Shown one piece after another: positions 52,601-64,000 of a stretch of 64,000 bases of DNA. The position numbers and the translations under genes are program-made. The DNA is taken from the NCBI RefSeq assembly GCF_000026945.1, contig NC_012864.1, positions 248,001 to 312,000 of the forward strand, in the 5' to 3' direction. How positions within the stretch are numbered: position 1 is the first letter of the stretch; the number at the start of each line of letters is the position of its first letter. The notes under the pieces were generated by a model. That model made no database searches. It had not been told where the DNA came from and worked only from the letters and a program-made list of their open reading frames with translations. This DNA comes from Candida dubliniensis CD36 (lineage: Eukaryota > Ascomycota > Pichiomycetes > Serinales > Debaryomycetaceae).

Positions 52601-54296
52601 CTCTGAAGTAGTTCAAGGTATCTCAATGGTATTATCAATAATGGTAGTGCTGGCGGATGATTCTAAGCTATTTTCCTTTTTTTTTTTTTTTGATGCCGTT
52701 TGACTGCAACGTGGGGAATGGGTCATTTTCAACACTCAAAGAAAAAGAAGAAAACCTCTTTTGTGTTATGGATTTCACAAAAACAAATAAGATTAAAGAG
52801 AAAGGTAGGATGATATTATTTACAAGATTGTTAACATTTGAGTAATATTAAGAGTCTGGAGGAAGTGAGGGGCTCGACAAGTGTCAAATAATAATCAACG
52901 AGAAATCCGAGGTGGAAAGAAATCAAATTGAATGGGTTTTAATCCAAGTAGTTTGATCACTAAATTCCTGTTCTAATTCATAGTCTTTTAATACCAAAGA
53001 TTATCTTATGTTACCTTTTTTTTTTTTAGTTCTGCCTACTACTACCCCCTTTCATTTTCATTTTCATTTTATTAACTTTTAAATGTCTTTAATGATTTAC
53101 ACTGATTACATAATTAATAATAGAATGAAATTGAAATTCAAGCACAAGAGCCAAAAAAAAAAAAAAAAAAGAAAGAGGAAAAAAATTTTCCCGAGTTTTT
53201 CCAAAAGCCAGGAATCTTATGATTTCTTCTATAGGTGAGGATATAGGTTTGAGGTTAATGTAGAGGTTCCAAACCAGGTAGTGAATTGGTCTTGGTTTTC
53301 CATTGTGGTTCGGTCAAAGAAACATATTAACGATAGGTTTGTAGAAAGATGGGCTCTGAATTTTGTTGTCTAACCGTAATGTCAAAAATAAAACTAAAAG
53401 TATATCAAACTGTTTATTGAAAATGTGACAATCAATAATACAATGGTATGTGTACACTGTCAACAAACTTGTATTGCTGGTAGTACCAGAGTCAACACTG
53501 TGGCAATGAATTATATTTGCTCGTCTATTTATCTATCTGTCGATCGATAAATCTATATTGGCAATTAATGCTAGGAGTGTAAAACTGTACCATTTATAGT
53601 GTGCATTGTGGTAAAGTGGTATGTCAATTTCCCACCTTATCCAGAAAAGACAGTCTTTTTTCATTTCATTTGTAGTTGATAATAAATTGTTTGTGTCGTT
53701 TTTTCTTAATATAGATAAGATAATTAGGAAACAATATTTAATACCTATATAGATATGTATGGCGTAAATAAAAAGATTTAGACTTGTATTTTTGACTAAC
53801 CACAATTATTCTTAAAGTCTCTGATTGTAGATTCTTCCCCCATTCCACTTTAAATAGTTTATAATTGTTTTTCATATCGGGTTTCTTCAGTTTAGTTGGT
53901 CGTGTACATACAAATACTCTGTGTTTCTCTTTTCTACATAATACTTCAAGGCTTAAATCAAACTAATCCAACTTAATATCTAGTTGAACTTATTGTTTTA
54001 TTAATTTTGATATGCAATTGTTATCTTCAACAAACTCCTTACAATGGATGCCACATTAATGTAGACAAATGTGAGGAGAATCGCATTTGTATAATAAGGA
54101 GTTTTTGTTAAGTCTGGAGAAGATTCACTCTTATGGTACACGAATAAGTGTCTGATGCTACTATGATATGAAATAGTGACTGCAAACTAAATGGCAAGAT
54201 TAGAAGCTTAAAATCAGAAGGGGGGGGTAAACACCAGAGTTCAAGAAACCCTAAGGGATAAGACTGTACTATTCTCAGATATTACAATTCATCAAT

Positions 54297-54321
54297 GGGG
54301 GCGGGGGGGGGGGGGGGGGGG
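54297..54321 (+). repeat. Long poly-G run (G5-C-G19)
   Basis: GGGGG, one C, then 19 consecutive G in an otherwise AT-rich intergenic region. Such runs are rare, prone to slippage and can fold as G4. Confidence 0.85.
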
Positions 54322-56543
54322 TGCAACATATTTCAAACTAAATGTGTGGTTTCTCTAATCCTGATTGACTAATCCCCTCATCCCGGGGTGTTGGATTTTC
54401 CTTTTGCTGGTTACAGTAATAAGCGTTTATTATATTCCGACAATAATAACCACTCACACCTTGAATCCCATTCAATGAAATGAAGATTATTATTATTTTT
54501 CTCTTTTAGTAATACACGTTTATTGCGATATGATTGAAAATTAAGGTGTCTTTTTTTTTTTTTGCAATTAAACTTTGACGAAATTAAAAGCAAATCAGGA
54601 AATCACAATTTGAAAAATTTTGTCAATTTCAGGTATCATTTAATGTAAGGATGAAGATTTCTCTTCTTGAATCCCAAGATTAATTGGTTGCTTCTATGTA
54701 TCTTGTTACAAATCACGGAACACAGTTAAGCGAAAATAATCATAGACGTTTAAAGAGATAAGACATACTACCTCTTTTCACAGTTGTCTTGTCTACTAAA
54801 CTACATGGAAGATGATGGAGAAGCAAATGAGTTCTAAAAAAAAAAAAAATGAACATGAACAAAACGGCGGAATAGTGTAAGACGTGTTCAGTAAATGGAA
54901 AGTATATTTAAACTATCAATTTAAACACAAAAACTACAACTATGGTTATCCTGATTTTTCACTTTTGTTCTTTGGTAAGTTAAAAGTGAAAAAGTATAAT
55001 TTTTTTTTTCATGGTTAGTATTTTGATGATGATGTTGCCGTTGATGATCTACAAGAAAAAGAAGAGCAATCCACAAGTCGACAGTTTATTACCCATGAGA
55101 TGGCCCACGATGGTTTGAAGTTTATATATCGGAAATACAATTGACAGCATTTCCGATATGTCGATGAAGTGAGTTTTTGTACAGCCAATGTTTGGGGTTT
55201 TGTGTTTTTTTTTTTTTTTTCTATCAGTTTTACTAGTCGGAGGTGTAATCACATTTTATTGGATACTTGTTTTATTCCAAAAAATTTTAGAATCTCCGAG
55301 TGTGGATAAGTCTCCATACTTTTTTGCTAATTTCAATAATAATTGCAGGCCTTGAATATCCTTTTATCTCTCCTTGATAATTAATATTTCCCACCAAACA
55401 AAGAATGTGGAACTTATGATCGACGATGCAAGTAATATACTTGAATGTTGGAAAATCTCTAGTTAATCAAAACAATCGATAAGTACTTATTAAACTGGTA
55501 GGGCAGGCTTTATATGTTGTAGTTGATTTATTTTCTTTATCCATTTATTTCTTTCAACTCTTGAAGATCCCATCTCCACTCCTCTTTATCCCACAGTTGT
55601 ATTTGCCCCTACCCCTATTTTTCTCCTTCAACTCCTTCGATTATTACAAATTGACTTAGTTGAAAAATTTTTTTTAGATAAACTATTAAACAATTAAACC
55701 AACACACAAAAATAGTATATGGAATATTGCTCACTATTTCTTAATTTAGATAACTCAACTATTATCTCGGGGAGCAAATTCACTGTCTGTGTATCACTTT
55801 GAAAAATTAAAAAATTGAAAAACTCTTTTTTTTTTTTGCTGGATGAGTACACGACTTTTTTGTGGTTATGTCGTGGTGGTTATGTGATGATTAGTGTGGT
55901 AGAGGACACGCCACATATTGTAGACATGAGGCGAGAAAAAAAAAAAAGAAGAGTATATGCTAATGGACCAATTAAATTGCTTCATCGAGATAACATCGAA
56001 AAAAAAAAAAGGGTGAAAAGTACACGTATACCAAGAGACTTTTTTTTTTTCTCTCTCTCTCTTTTTCATAACTTCTCTTTGATTATCTTCTTTAACATCA
56101 ATTGATCCATAAACATTGGTATAGATACAGTTTTATAATTAAGGTTGTAAGAATTACACAGTCACAAACACGGCAACAACATTCTTTTCCATTCCTGTTT
56201 TAAGGTTGTTGTATTATAATTATAATCGGAGAATAATTTAACCGAAAACAGAAAAATAAAAAACTATTGTTTTACACCATCTTGCATTAGATATCTCGTA
56301 TAATTACACAACTATACATGATTTTTTGGTTTTGTGTTCCGATGGAGAAGAAAGCTTAAAAAAAAAGGGGGTAAAAATATTTTTTTTTTCTTTTCGCTTG
56401 AAGAAAAAAATATCAGGAAAATGTCGCAAGCGACATTTTTGTCAACCAATAACAAAAGAACAAGAGTTTTGATGGTGGTAGTAGATTTTTTCCTTTCAGC
56501 CACCACCACCAGCAGCAAAATTGTTTGTTATACCTATACACAT

Positions 56544-57500
56544 CTATAGATCCCTTAAGGAATTGTAATGCTCACCTAATCCGAAAGAATGTTTATAATA
56601 TCCTAATTTCAATTCTGGCAATTGACCATGTTCATTAATGGTTAAAGTCGATGCCCCAGCCATGTAAATACTTATTGGACAATTGAACACTTTACTTAAA
56701 GCCAATATTTCCATATCAGACCCCCACGTTGCTGTAGTCGTCAATTCATTGATATAATCGTCGAGATCTCTCAATTCACCAGTATTTTCATCAATTAAAA
56801 ATGGGATAAAATCATCTTGGTTTGATTTAATATAATCACCCGCCAATTTCCTCAATTGGTCAATCAGAGGAATATTTTCAGGACCATTATGTTGTGAATG
56901 GTCAACCTCATGATGGCGTACCTTTAATTGATCTTGAATTGAAGCAAATAAACAATGACCATCAGGTTTTATTTCAAATGATTGTAAATTGTTTAAGGAT
57001 AATAGTTTTTCCATTGATTCAATTTCAATTTGTCGATAATCAATGGTGTTGGATGCTTCTACAGCAGCCTCTTGTTTGATTTTATCAATCTCTGCCTGTC
57101 GTCTATTCAATCTTTCTCGTTGTCGATTTCTTTTCTTTCGTGGTTTTGAGCTGTCGCTATCACCGCCACCACCTATACTCCCACTATTGCTGTTCTCTAT
57201 AGTCGATGATTCCTTGTCGAGGGATAATTGTGCAAGCAATTGTTCAGGCGTTATTTCTTCTCCATCTTCTTCGTTTTGATCTCCATGAGGATTATCAAAT
57301 TCTTTTAATTCTTGTCTATGTTTCTGATCCAAATTATCTTGTAATTCTTGACATTTGTTAAGAACACTTTTTCGAGTTTTCTTGGTGGCTTGCTTTTTCA
57401 ATCCAGTTATCGTCGCTATTAAATCCTTGGATTCCTTTTTATGACGCTGGATTAATTCTTCTCTTGTCGTCACTAATGGTTGTTGTTCCGGTTCTGACAT
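56544..57500 (-). CDS. OTU2: OTU-domain deubiquitinase Otu2 (OTUD6 type)
   Basis: 318 codons from an ATG. The N-terminal 150 residues are charged and coiled-coil-like (KESKDLIATITGLKKQATKK, then NRQRERLNRRQAEIDKIKQE), as in Otu2/OTUD6. The OTU domain covers about 170-318: the catalytic motif KPDGHCLFASI supplies Asp and Cys, TATWGSDMEILALSKVF is the middle box and GLGEHYNSL supplies the His. Otu2 acts on ribosome-associated ubiquitin, notably on 40S proteins. The length matches S. cerevisiae Otu2 (307). It is the only gene in the last 15 kb of the window, with gene-free DNA on both sides. Confidence 0.93.
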   Translation of the reverse strand: MSEPEQQPLVTTREELIQRHKKESKDLIATITGLKKQATKKTRKSVLNKCQELQDNLDQKHRQELKEFDNPHGDQNEEDGEEITPEQLLAQLSLDKESSTIENSNSGSIGGGGDSDSSKPRKKRNRQRERLNRRQAEIDKIKQEAAVEASNTIDYRQIEIESMEKLLSLNNLQSFEIKPDGHCLFASIQDQLKVRHHEVDHSQHNGPENIPLIDQLRKLAGDYIKSNQDDFIPFLIDENTGELRDLDDYINELTTTATWGSDMEILALSKVFNCPISIYMAGASTLTINEHGQLPELKLGYYKHSFGLGEHYNSLRDL

Positions 57501-57616
57501 TGAAATGACTTGTAGTATCGGTTTTTGTGAGATTATTGAATTGAAGAATTTTTCAAAGAGTGGAAAAAGGAGGCAAAGGAGTAATAGCCAAACTTGAAAA
57601 AAAAAATTTTCGAGGT

Positions 57617-57641
57617 GATGAGATGAGATGAGATGAGATGA
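57617..57641. repeat. (GATGA)5 pentanucleotide repeat
   Basis: Five perfect GATGA units, 117 bp upstream of the OTU2 ATG, probably within or near its mRNA leader. Variable copy number is likely. Confidence 0.9.
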
Positions 57642-59574
57642 GGATTGTTGGATGTTTGTGATTTGTGGTTAAAAGGCAACCTTATGATGGTATCCAAGTG
57701 TATACAAAAAAGGATTTAATGAGGATTTCTTTTAATGGTTACTCTTTGAGCTAGGTTTTTGTCAGTAAAAAATTTTTTTTTTCTTTTGGATAATTGATTG
57801 GTGTTTGATGAGAATCCACAAAAAAAAAAAAAAAATGTGTGTGCACATGAATGATAAAGAGAAAAAGTCAAATCAATGCAGACATTGATATATTATTAAC
57901 TCGTCAAGTTAGTTACTAATTAGTTGATATACAACTAGTGTTGTATAGTTCACTATTTTTTCCAATATCGTCTACAATTAATCTATAAATTGCTTCAACT
58001 ACTAACAAATTTCACGATTTTAGTAGTAGAGTAAAAGTTGATAGGATAATTATTGAAAATTTCATATTAGCATACCGTTATATATCTGTAGCACTTTGTG
58101 AGGTGGCAAGCATAAGAGAATTCCACAACGGTTTTTTGTATTATAATATTTTACTAAAATTGAATTCAGGTTTGAGTAAACTTGGCTCCGACTATTCCTG
58201 TTTCATACGAATTTTATATAATTTTTCAAAAATAGTTCCCTGGTTTGTGTGCTAACGGATTTTGTCTCTTTTGATCTCGATGATATTTCACAAGCAGACT
58301 AATGCTTAGTTGAAAAGTAAAGAGATAATTTGACATTTATTTACTTAATTACTGTTGTTGTTGGAACAAAAAAAATTTTGTTAGGGCTATGTGATATTCG
58401 CAAGAAAAAAACCGTTTATATGCACACTTCTGTCAGTTCATGTCAATGATGTCATACACAGGCTACACTAATCTGTGATTTGTATGCTAGACGAATAGTT
58501 ATTGGTATGATCTACAGATGGCTTAAAGTTGGCATCGAAGGACTAGCATTACGTTCTATTGAAACCGATGTAGGTGTTTTACTTAGATCAGAAAGAAAAA
58601 ATATCCCTACTATTGTTGTTCCGAGGCTAAAATAATTTGTGTGAAAAGCCAGGAATACTGTCCATTTTGTTACCTGCCAATAACAACTGTTATTAATTAC
58701 CTTTAGTTTACATCTGAGCTATTAATAGTATACTAATGTATCATTAGGAGATAAAAAATTGCTTTTTCATTTTACTGCATTATTTAGTTTCTCTGTGTGA
58801 GTTGATGTTTTGTAAGAATACTTTTAGTTTGACATTTTCATTTGCCCCCAAACAACTAAAAGCCACTTTATAAGGCATTTACTAAATAATATGATATCTT
58901 ATTGGTCAATTCAAAGAAAAACAATAGTGTTATGAGGCACAAACAATTACAATCACAAATATGATAGTGAACTAAAAAAAAAAAGGTGTCATAAGAATTA
59001 CTAAATGGATGGTGAATAAAATGCATGGAACGCACAAATCCATCAACCACCACCACCACCATCACCTTCTTCTCCTTCTAAACTTATAACATTGATGTAA
59101 CGCAGACCGTTAAAATTGGTATAAATAAATACATTTTTAGGGTTCTCTTGATCTGTATTTGCTATTTACAATCTCTCCAACAACGTAATCAAAGCATTCA
59201 ACTTTGAGGATGGGACACATTGAAAAAAATAGATCTACTATATTGTTGGTGAGTTGGGCAAAAAACATATTTAATAATAGAATCTGCTTCGATTCAAACC
59301 ACATTTTTGTATAGATCAGAATAAGAAAGGTTTTTGAACAGTTGTAGATGAGTATAGTTTGCACAGCTAACCTTGTCATCGGGACGTTGGAATTCTGTGT
59401 TTGTGAACGAATAGTAAATAGACAGACAAACTAGACAAAAATTACTGTCAGTTTATTGTTTACAGGCAATTACACTACAATATCACATTAAAACTAGTAT
59501 ACTGGTATTATCTTGTTCTAATTTGAATAATAGGCTCTTGTTCAATGTATAACGAGATCAATAAAGACAATAGG

Positions 59575-59666
59575 AATAACTACTAAAAAAGTATCAGTTC
59601 AATTATCTATTGTTGAAAAAAATAACTACTAAAAAAGTATCAGTTCAATTATCTATTGTTGAAAAA
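59575..59666. repeat. 46-bp perfect tandem duplication
   Basis: The 46 bases at 59575-59620 (beginning AATAACTACT and ending TGTTGAAAAA) are repeated without change at 59621-59666. Only two copies occur, with no spacer, so this is a simple local duplication. Confidence 0.92.
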
Positions 59667-62600
59667 TTCTGCTTGCCTTATTTTTCTTTCAGATTTTTCG
59701 GTTCGGTTGGAATGGTCCTTTTGGCACTAAACAATAGACAGACCAGCTGATTTTTATTAAAGATTATTTCAATTATCATTGAATCGTATGAACACATATA
59801 TGGAACGATTATTTGCAACAGTTAAAACATAAATGAATATCAGTCAACTAATAGTAGTCTTTCTGTTGTAATTTGTCACTTTACATGTATGTAAAGCATG
59901 CATCAAAATAGTTTTTTTTTTTTTTCTTCTGCGTTGATTCTTGCCGTGCATTAAGAGAAACCCAACACCTGATATTATAGATACATTCAAGAGCTAATAA
60001 ATAATATTCTGATATAATTATGGTTGGTGAATTTTGGTCTACGATTTTGTTTGGTAATAAGTCCTCCCCCCCCACATTTCTTTCTGTCTCTGTTTATTGT
60101 TTGATTATTCATTATTCGGGAGCTAAGGAGCCAAAATCTTAGTCAAAGTCGGATAATAATTCGCACCGAACATCACACGTTACACCACCACCACCATCTC
60201 ATACAAAGAAAGAAAGAAAAAAAAATAATTATGATCTGATCGTGTGAAGGTAAAAAATTAGGGTGGACGGAAAAAAAAAAAAAAAAGAGTTCAAGAATTT
60301 TTCAGATTTTTCAAAAGTACCTAATTGATCTCAAAATTCAAACAATATCAACAATCTGTTTATTGTTATATGAGGCGATCTTTCCGAAAACACTAGTATT
60401 TAATATCAATATTAAAAAAACTAGAATGTATGATGCACACAACAATTTTGCTAGTGTATCTGAGGAGGAAAAGCAGCCTTAGTTGATTTCTCAGGAAAGA
60501 CTAGCGAAATGTAAAAAAGACACAAATGAGAAAAAAAGAAACGTTTGGAAGAATAAATTATTAGGTCAGTTAGACATGTTGATTCTGATTTGCTTTCACC
60601 TTTGGTTGACTATCAGATTAATTAATTTCTTCCAGATACAATGGAGACACCCAAAACACTTTGTGTCCCCTTAAACAACGAGTCTCAAAATGGGAAAGAT
60701 AAGTGAACAAAATTATTTTTTTTATGTAGTTTCTTTCTTTTCATTTATTTTTATCTTGCTCAATCAATAGTATATTTGTTGTAAGTTCTTGGTACATGGC
60801 AGATGATGATCTTGGTTTCCCTTTCAACCACTCTTCACTTTTGTCTATTACTGCCGAAATAAATTGTCCAAAAAAAATATATGTGCATGGATAATTAAAT
60901 CAACCTTACAATAGAATCCAAACTAATTGGAATACCGGAAACCGTTTCATTTTGAGCAAACAATCGTAACAAGATCTATAATAGTCTAATTGCAATTCAG
61001 ATCTCAGTTGTTCTGTAACGCCAAAGGCTCGTTCGTAATGGAATCTGATAATACAAGACAGAATGTCGCAAATTTAGTTGGCTGACTGTCAGCACTTGTC
61101 TACAGTTGTTAGAATGAGGCTTGATTTATTAATTGCATGATTATAATAATAATAGCTTTGCCAATTACTAGAATTGTTTGTGGCTTCTCGTTGTTGATTA
61201 GTTAATTTGGTTGTCGTTTTGTGCTTCCTAGCAATTATTGCTAGTCTCTTTTTTTTTTTTTTTTCTTTCCTTCGATTTGTTTGCTTGCGTAACTTTTTTT
61301 TTTCTTTTGGTTTTAGGGCTAATAGTGGGCAAGAGTGGTTATTCAACAGTTATAACAATACAAAGAGGCGGAACACATTGATATAGAAGATATATCTTAT
61401 ACATCTAGTTCAACTTCAATGGGAGTTCTCCTTCGATTTGTCGAGTTGTTGATTATACTAAAAAAAGGAAAAAGATAATTCTGTGGTTCTGATACTGTAT
61501 TAACTGTATGAACTAAAACTAAATCAGCAATAATTAAAGATATGATAAAACTAAATCCTCGACAACAACTTCAAGCTTTTAAAGGAGGAATAAGAAAATC
61601 CCGAGACTATTATCGATGGAGAAATGTGGAAAAAGTCGTAATATGATACTAATTCCAACAATAATATATTCTATTGTTTACTGCCCATGGTTTCTCATAA
61701 TTACAATAAACCTACCAGCAAACAAGATAAAGAAGATATCACAACTAAACTAACAAGTTTTAGTTGTCTTCCTATGGTGACTCTATAGTGGAGTTTAATA
61801 ACCGAGATATATCTAAAACAACAGCAAGATCAAGAATAGGACAACAATATTAAGTGAACTCTCTAAAACTTTTGTTTAGGGGTTTATATTATAAGGATTA
61901 GGAATTGAAAGGAGCATACTGGTGAAGTGATGAACTTGAAAGATTAGTATACTATATGCATCTTCGGTTGACTGGGATGGCTATGGATTTAGCAATATTA
62001 CATCAATCTACCAATAGGAACACTCGCTCAATATTTGTTTTTTTGCACACTATCTTCCAGGCGTTGGATAGCCCTGCTTTGTTTATCTCCGTTTTATGGT
62101 TCCGTCATACACTTGCTTCCCACCGCTTAAATATTACCTGCTCATTCATGCTTTGTGTTGCGTGAATCTAAATTTCATCTATTCCATGTATTAATAACTG
62201 AGCACGCCTCTAGGGCCGTTCGTCTGGTGTTTATCAATAGTATTTCCCAACTATTGTTTATGCTCGGTATCCTATATTTAAAAATTTTACTTCAAGTATG
62301 GTTGAGAACAAACCAACAACTATCGTTAGTTGTTGCTGTCTCTTTTTTTTTTTTTTTTTCAACTACTCAAACTAGAAAATAGTCAATTCTGTGGATGTTT
62401 GTATTCATATATTATCGCCTTTCCATTTGAAATGTAGTCTTTCTTTTTGTCTTTCTTTTTTCAAACGTTTAGTATTTCACTGGGTATGTCGCATTAGTGG
62501 TGGGGGGGTGAATAAAGTCTTAGTAGTCTACAAACTAATCTAAACTCGTTTTTTTTTTTTTTAGACATGGATCAAACTAATTTACTTTTAAACCGATTGG

Positions 62601-63356
62601 TATATCTAGTGAATTGATTAAAAGTCAGAGTTGGAAAATGAATCTATATCCCATTCTAATTGGAAGGTTCACCTGATTTGATTTGAGCTGGGCGGGGTTT
62701 CCGGTCCAGACAAGACAATGCTCACGCAACTATCTTGGCTGTACAATAACAACTTTGCCCCCTTACTTCTTGCTCTTTGGTTTTTACATTTTCTTTTCAT
62801 AAAGAGGCAAAGCTTATGAAAACATAGCCAGAAAAGGAGGATATGCTTTGGCGCAACGGATAAATATTTTACCAAGAACAAATTTATATCAGTCGTTGAG
62901 TTTGAATGTGTTGGGTGTTAAACAATTGAGCAATCAAGTAAGCAAAAAGTACACCTCGTCTTCTGGAAAGTACTCTAAGTAATCCACTATTTGTCAGGCA
63001 TATAAGGCAAACATATTCAATAGTAAACTATGAAGACACTAGTGCCAATAGAGAGAGAAGGAGCGACATTTTTTTTTTTTCTTTCTTTCTTTCTTTCACC
63101 TTTAAACGAAAACTATTCGTCCTTGGTTTTACCATACAACACGAAAGAGTAACCCTAGGTTTAATTGTTTCGAGTGCATATATCATGAGATAATTAACAA
63201 TTCTAAGTATGACCTAAATAAATCGAATGGTAATTGTTATTAGAATATAGTTTTTTTTCCAATACGTTTTCTTTCGTAGCCAATTAAAAGAACATTTTAA
63301 CTATAATATTTATTTATTGAAATACATGAGGTAACAAAAAACCACACCCCAAAAGT

Positions 63357-63670
63357 TCAATTAGCCATAAACTCATTTCGCTTGTTGTAGACTTCTTTCT
63401 TGATCAATTTGTTTTGTTTTGTCTTGTTATTATTATTGTTATCGTGATTGTTATTGTTCTTGTAGTCATTTAATGCTGGTGATGCTAGAACTGGGCATTG
63501 GTAAAGAGGATTGTAGTTGTTGTTGTAGTAGTTGTTGTTGTTGTTGTGTAATGGTAATAATTAGACATCCTAATTGGGAATAATCCTGATAAAAGAGTGT
63601 TTTCTCCTCCTTGTGCTGCTCCTCCTCCATATTTCTTTGTCACTTGAAGAAAAAAAAAAAATTTGAACAC
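63357..63670 (-). other. Coding-like sequence in two frames around a CAA/AAC repeat; uncalled or broken gene end
   Basis: On the minus strand, 63485-63670 is open with Candida-type codons (includes GGGAAQGGENTLLSGLFPIR and MSNYYHY), then reads through a repeat as poly-Thr and stops. A second frame, open from about 63560 to a TGA at 63357-63359, reads Asn/Tyr-rich repeats, then NPLYQCPVLASPALNDYK and KLIKKEVYNKRNEFMAN. Both look like one protein interrupted at the (AAC)n repeat near 63530-63550. Neither has a proper ATG in frame at its beginning. A third frame gives a 54-codon ATG-started peptide. A pseudogene, repeat-length frameshift or spliced gene are all possible. Confidence 0.3.
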
Positions 63671-64000
63671 TAAAATAATTAAATATCAAATTTAGTTTAA
63701 TTAAATTTGATTGTACTTCTGCAGATTGAGTTTTTGTGTACCTATTCAGTTATTTTTAGCTGGTAGTTGAGAAAAGAAACAAAAAAAAAAAAAGAATAAT
63801 AATTTCAAAATCACATTTTGTGGGACAAGACAGAAAAAAAAAAATGTCTCGATTGATTTATTATACTCTGTTTCACCAAACTCTCAGTTCTCTTTCTTTT
63901 CTTCTATTAGTTTTAACTTAACCTTTTTCTATTAATATTTGATAGAATTTTGAACTTTGTGCTTTTCTGTGGACAGATATAAAAAACTTTTGTGTGTGTG

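Larger units (their letters stand above)
48882..56543. other. 7.7-kb gene-free interval between CYC3 and OTU2
   Basis: No open frame here exceeds about 104 codons, none has a recognisable domain, and the larger ones use non-ATG starts or translate homopolymers. Visible structure includes a canonical G-quadruplex motif (49597-49628), a G19 run (54303-54321) and many A/T tracts longer than 12. I see no tRNA, LTR relic or transposon fragment. The interval is long for this type of genome, so a noncoding RNA, intron-split gene or extended regulatory region is possible. Confidence 0.6.
57501..64000. other. Gene-poor interval of at least 6.5 kb upstream of OTU2
   Basis: No supported gene from the OTU2 ATG to the right edge. 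It contains a (GATGA)5 repeat, a 46-bp tandem duplication, several A/T tracts and CT/CTTT runs (for example 63080-63098). Near the right end at 63357-63670 there is coding-like sequence that switches frame; see its own entry. The interval may be the long 5' region of a gene beyond 64000. Confidence 0.55.

Noticed and set aside
48882..56543. Centromere hypothesis for the gene desert
   Set aside because: Candida centromeres are ORF-free stretches of this size, but nothing in the sequence identifies one, and from memory this syntenic block is far from CEN5.
59575..59666. CRISPR-like repeat
   Set aside because: Only two adjacent copies with no spacer in a eukaryotic chromosome; simple tandem duplication.
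62680..62760. Locally GC-richer stretch that looked RNA-gene-like
   Set aside because: I could not fold a tRNA cloverleaf or find A/B boxes or snoRNA boxes; not annotated.

Overview
This is a 64-kb piece of a CUG-clade yeast nuclear chromosome, almost certainly the Candida albicans/C. dubliniensis group. The evidence is AT-rich DNA with frequent homopolymer tracts, genes without visible introns, a Tca2-like Ty1/copia retrotransposon, and a gene set (CFL-type ferric reductase, HST3, SNF1 with a His tract, COQ7, NUF2, GPR1, AUR1, VPS1, PUS4, CYC3, OTU2) that I remember as a contiguous block of C. albicans chromosome 5 (orf19.1932 to about orf19.1958). Several residues in Aur1 and Snf1 differ from the C. 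albicans proteins as I recall them, so C. dubliniensis is the more likely species; that rests on memory. Internal evidence for CUG=Ser comes from the YTH gene, where two CTG codons fall on conserved family serines. Protein sequences translated with the standard code therefore show Leu where Ser is probably made.

Layout. 1-1235: 5' part of a ferric reductase gene that runs off the left edge. 3.2-11 kb: a Pex28-like peroxin, HST3, SNF1 and a PWI-domain protein, all on the minus strand. 12.1-15.9 kb: a YTH m6A reader, COQ7 and NUF2 on the plus strand. 16.0-23.8 kb: a DHA2 drug:H+ antiporter, a large leucine-rich-repeat protein and GPR1 on the minus strand. 26.1-31.4 kb: AUR1, divergent from a hexose-6-phosphate mutarotase, then an unrecognised multi-S/T-P protein with short repeats. 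31.7-38.0 kb: a complete Tca2-like element with identical 270-bp LTRs and a 5-bp target duplication. 38.4-48.9 kb: VPS1, a POA1-like macrodomain protein, a FIST-like protein, PUS4, an ERF4-like protein, a PPR-type mitochondrial protein and CYC3. 48.9-64 kb: two very long gene-free stretches (7.7 kb and at least 6.5 kb) on either side of OTU2.

Functional themes are housekeeping: mitochondrial biogenesis (COQ7, CYC3, the PPR protein, probable dual-targeted Pus4), nutrient and glucose signalling (SNF1, GPR1, probable ERF4 for Ras palmitoylation), chromatin and chromosome segregation (HST3, NUF2), RNA biology (YTH reader, PWI protein, PUS4), sphingolipid synthesis (AUR1), vesicle and peroxisome dynamics (VPS1, Pex28-like) and transport (CFL, DHA2). 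There is no operon logic; neighbours are independent transcription units.

The most interesting material is the retrotransposon (recent insertion, half-tRNA-type primer site, in-frame UAA between gag and pol, a probable one-base frame break near the gag start), the cluster of sumoylation-type motifs in Hst3, the internal evidence for CUG recoding, the two gene deserts with G-quadruplex-type sequence, and coding-like sequence at the right edge that no single frame explains. I did not find a clearly new biological system.
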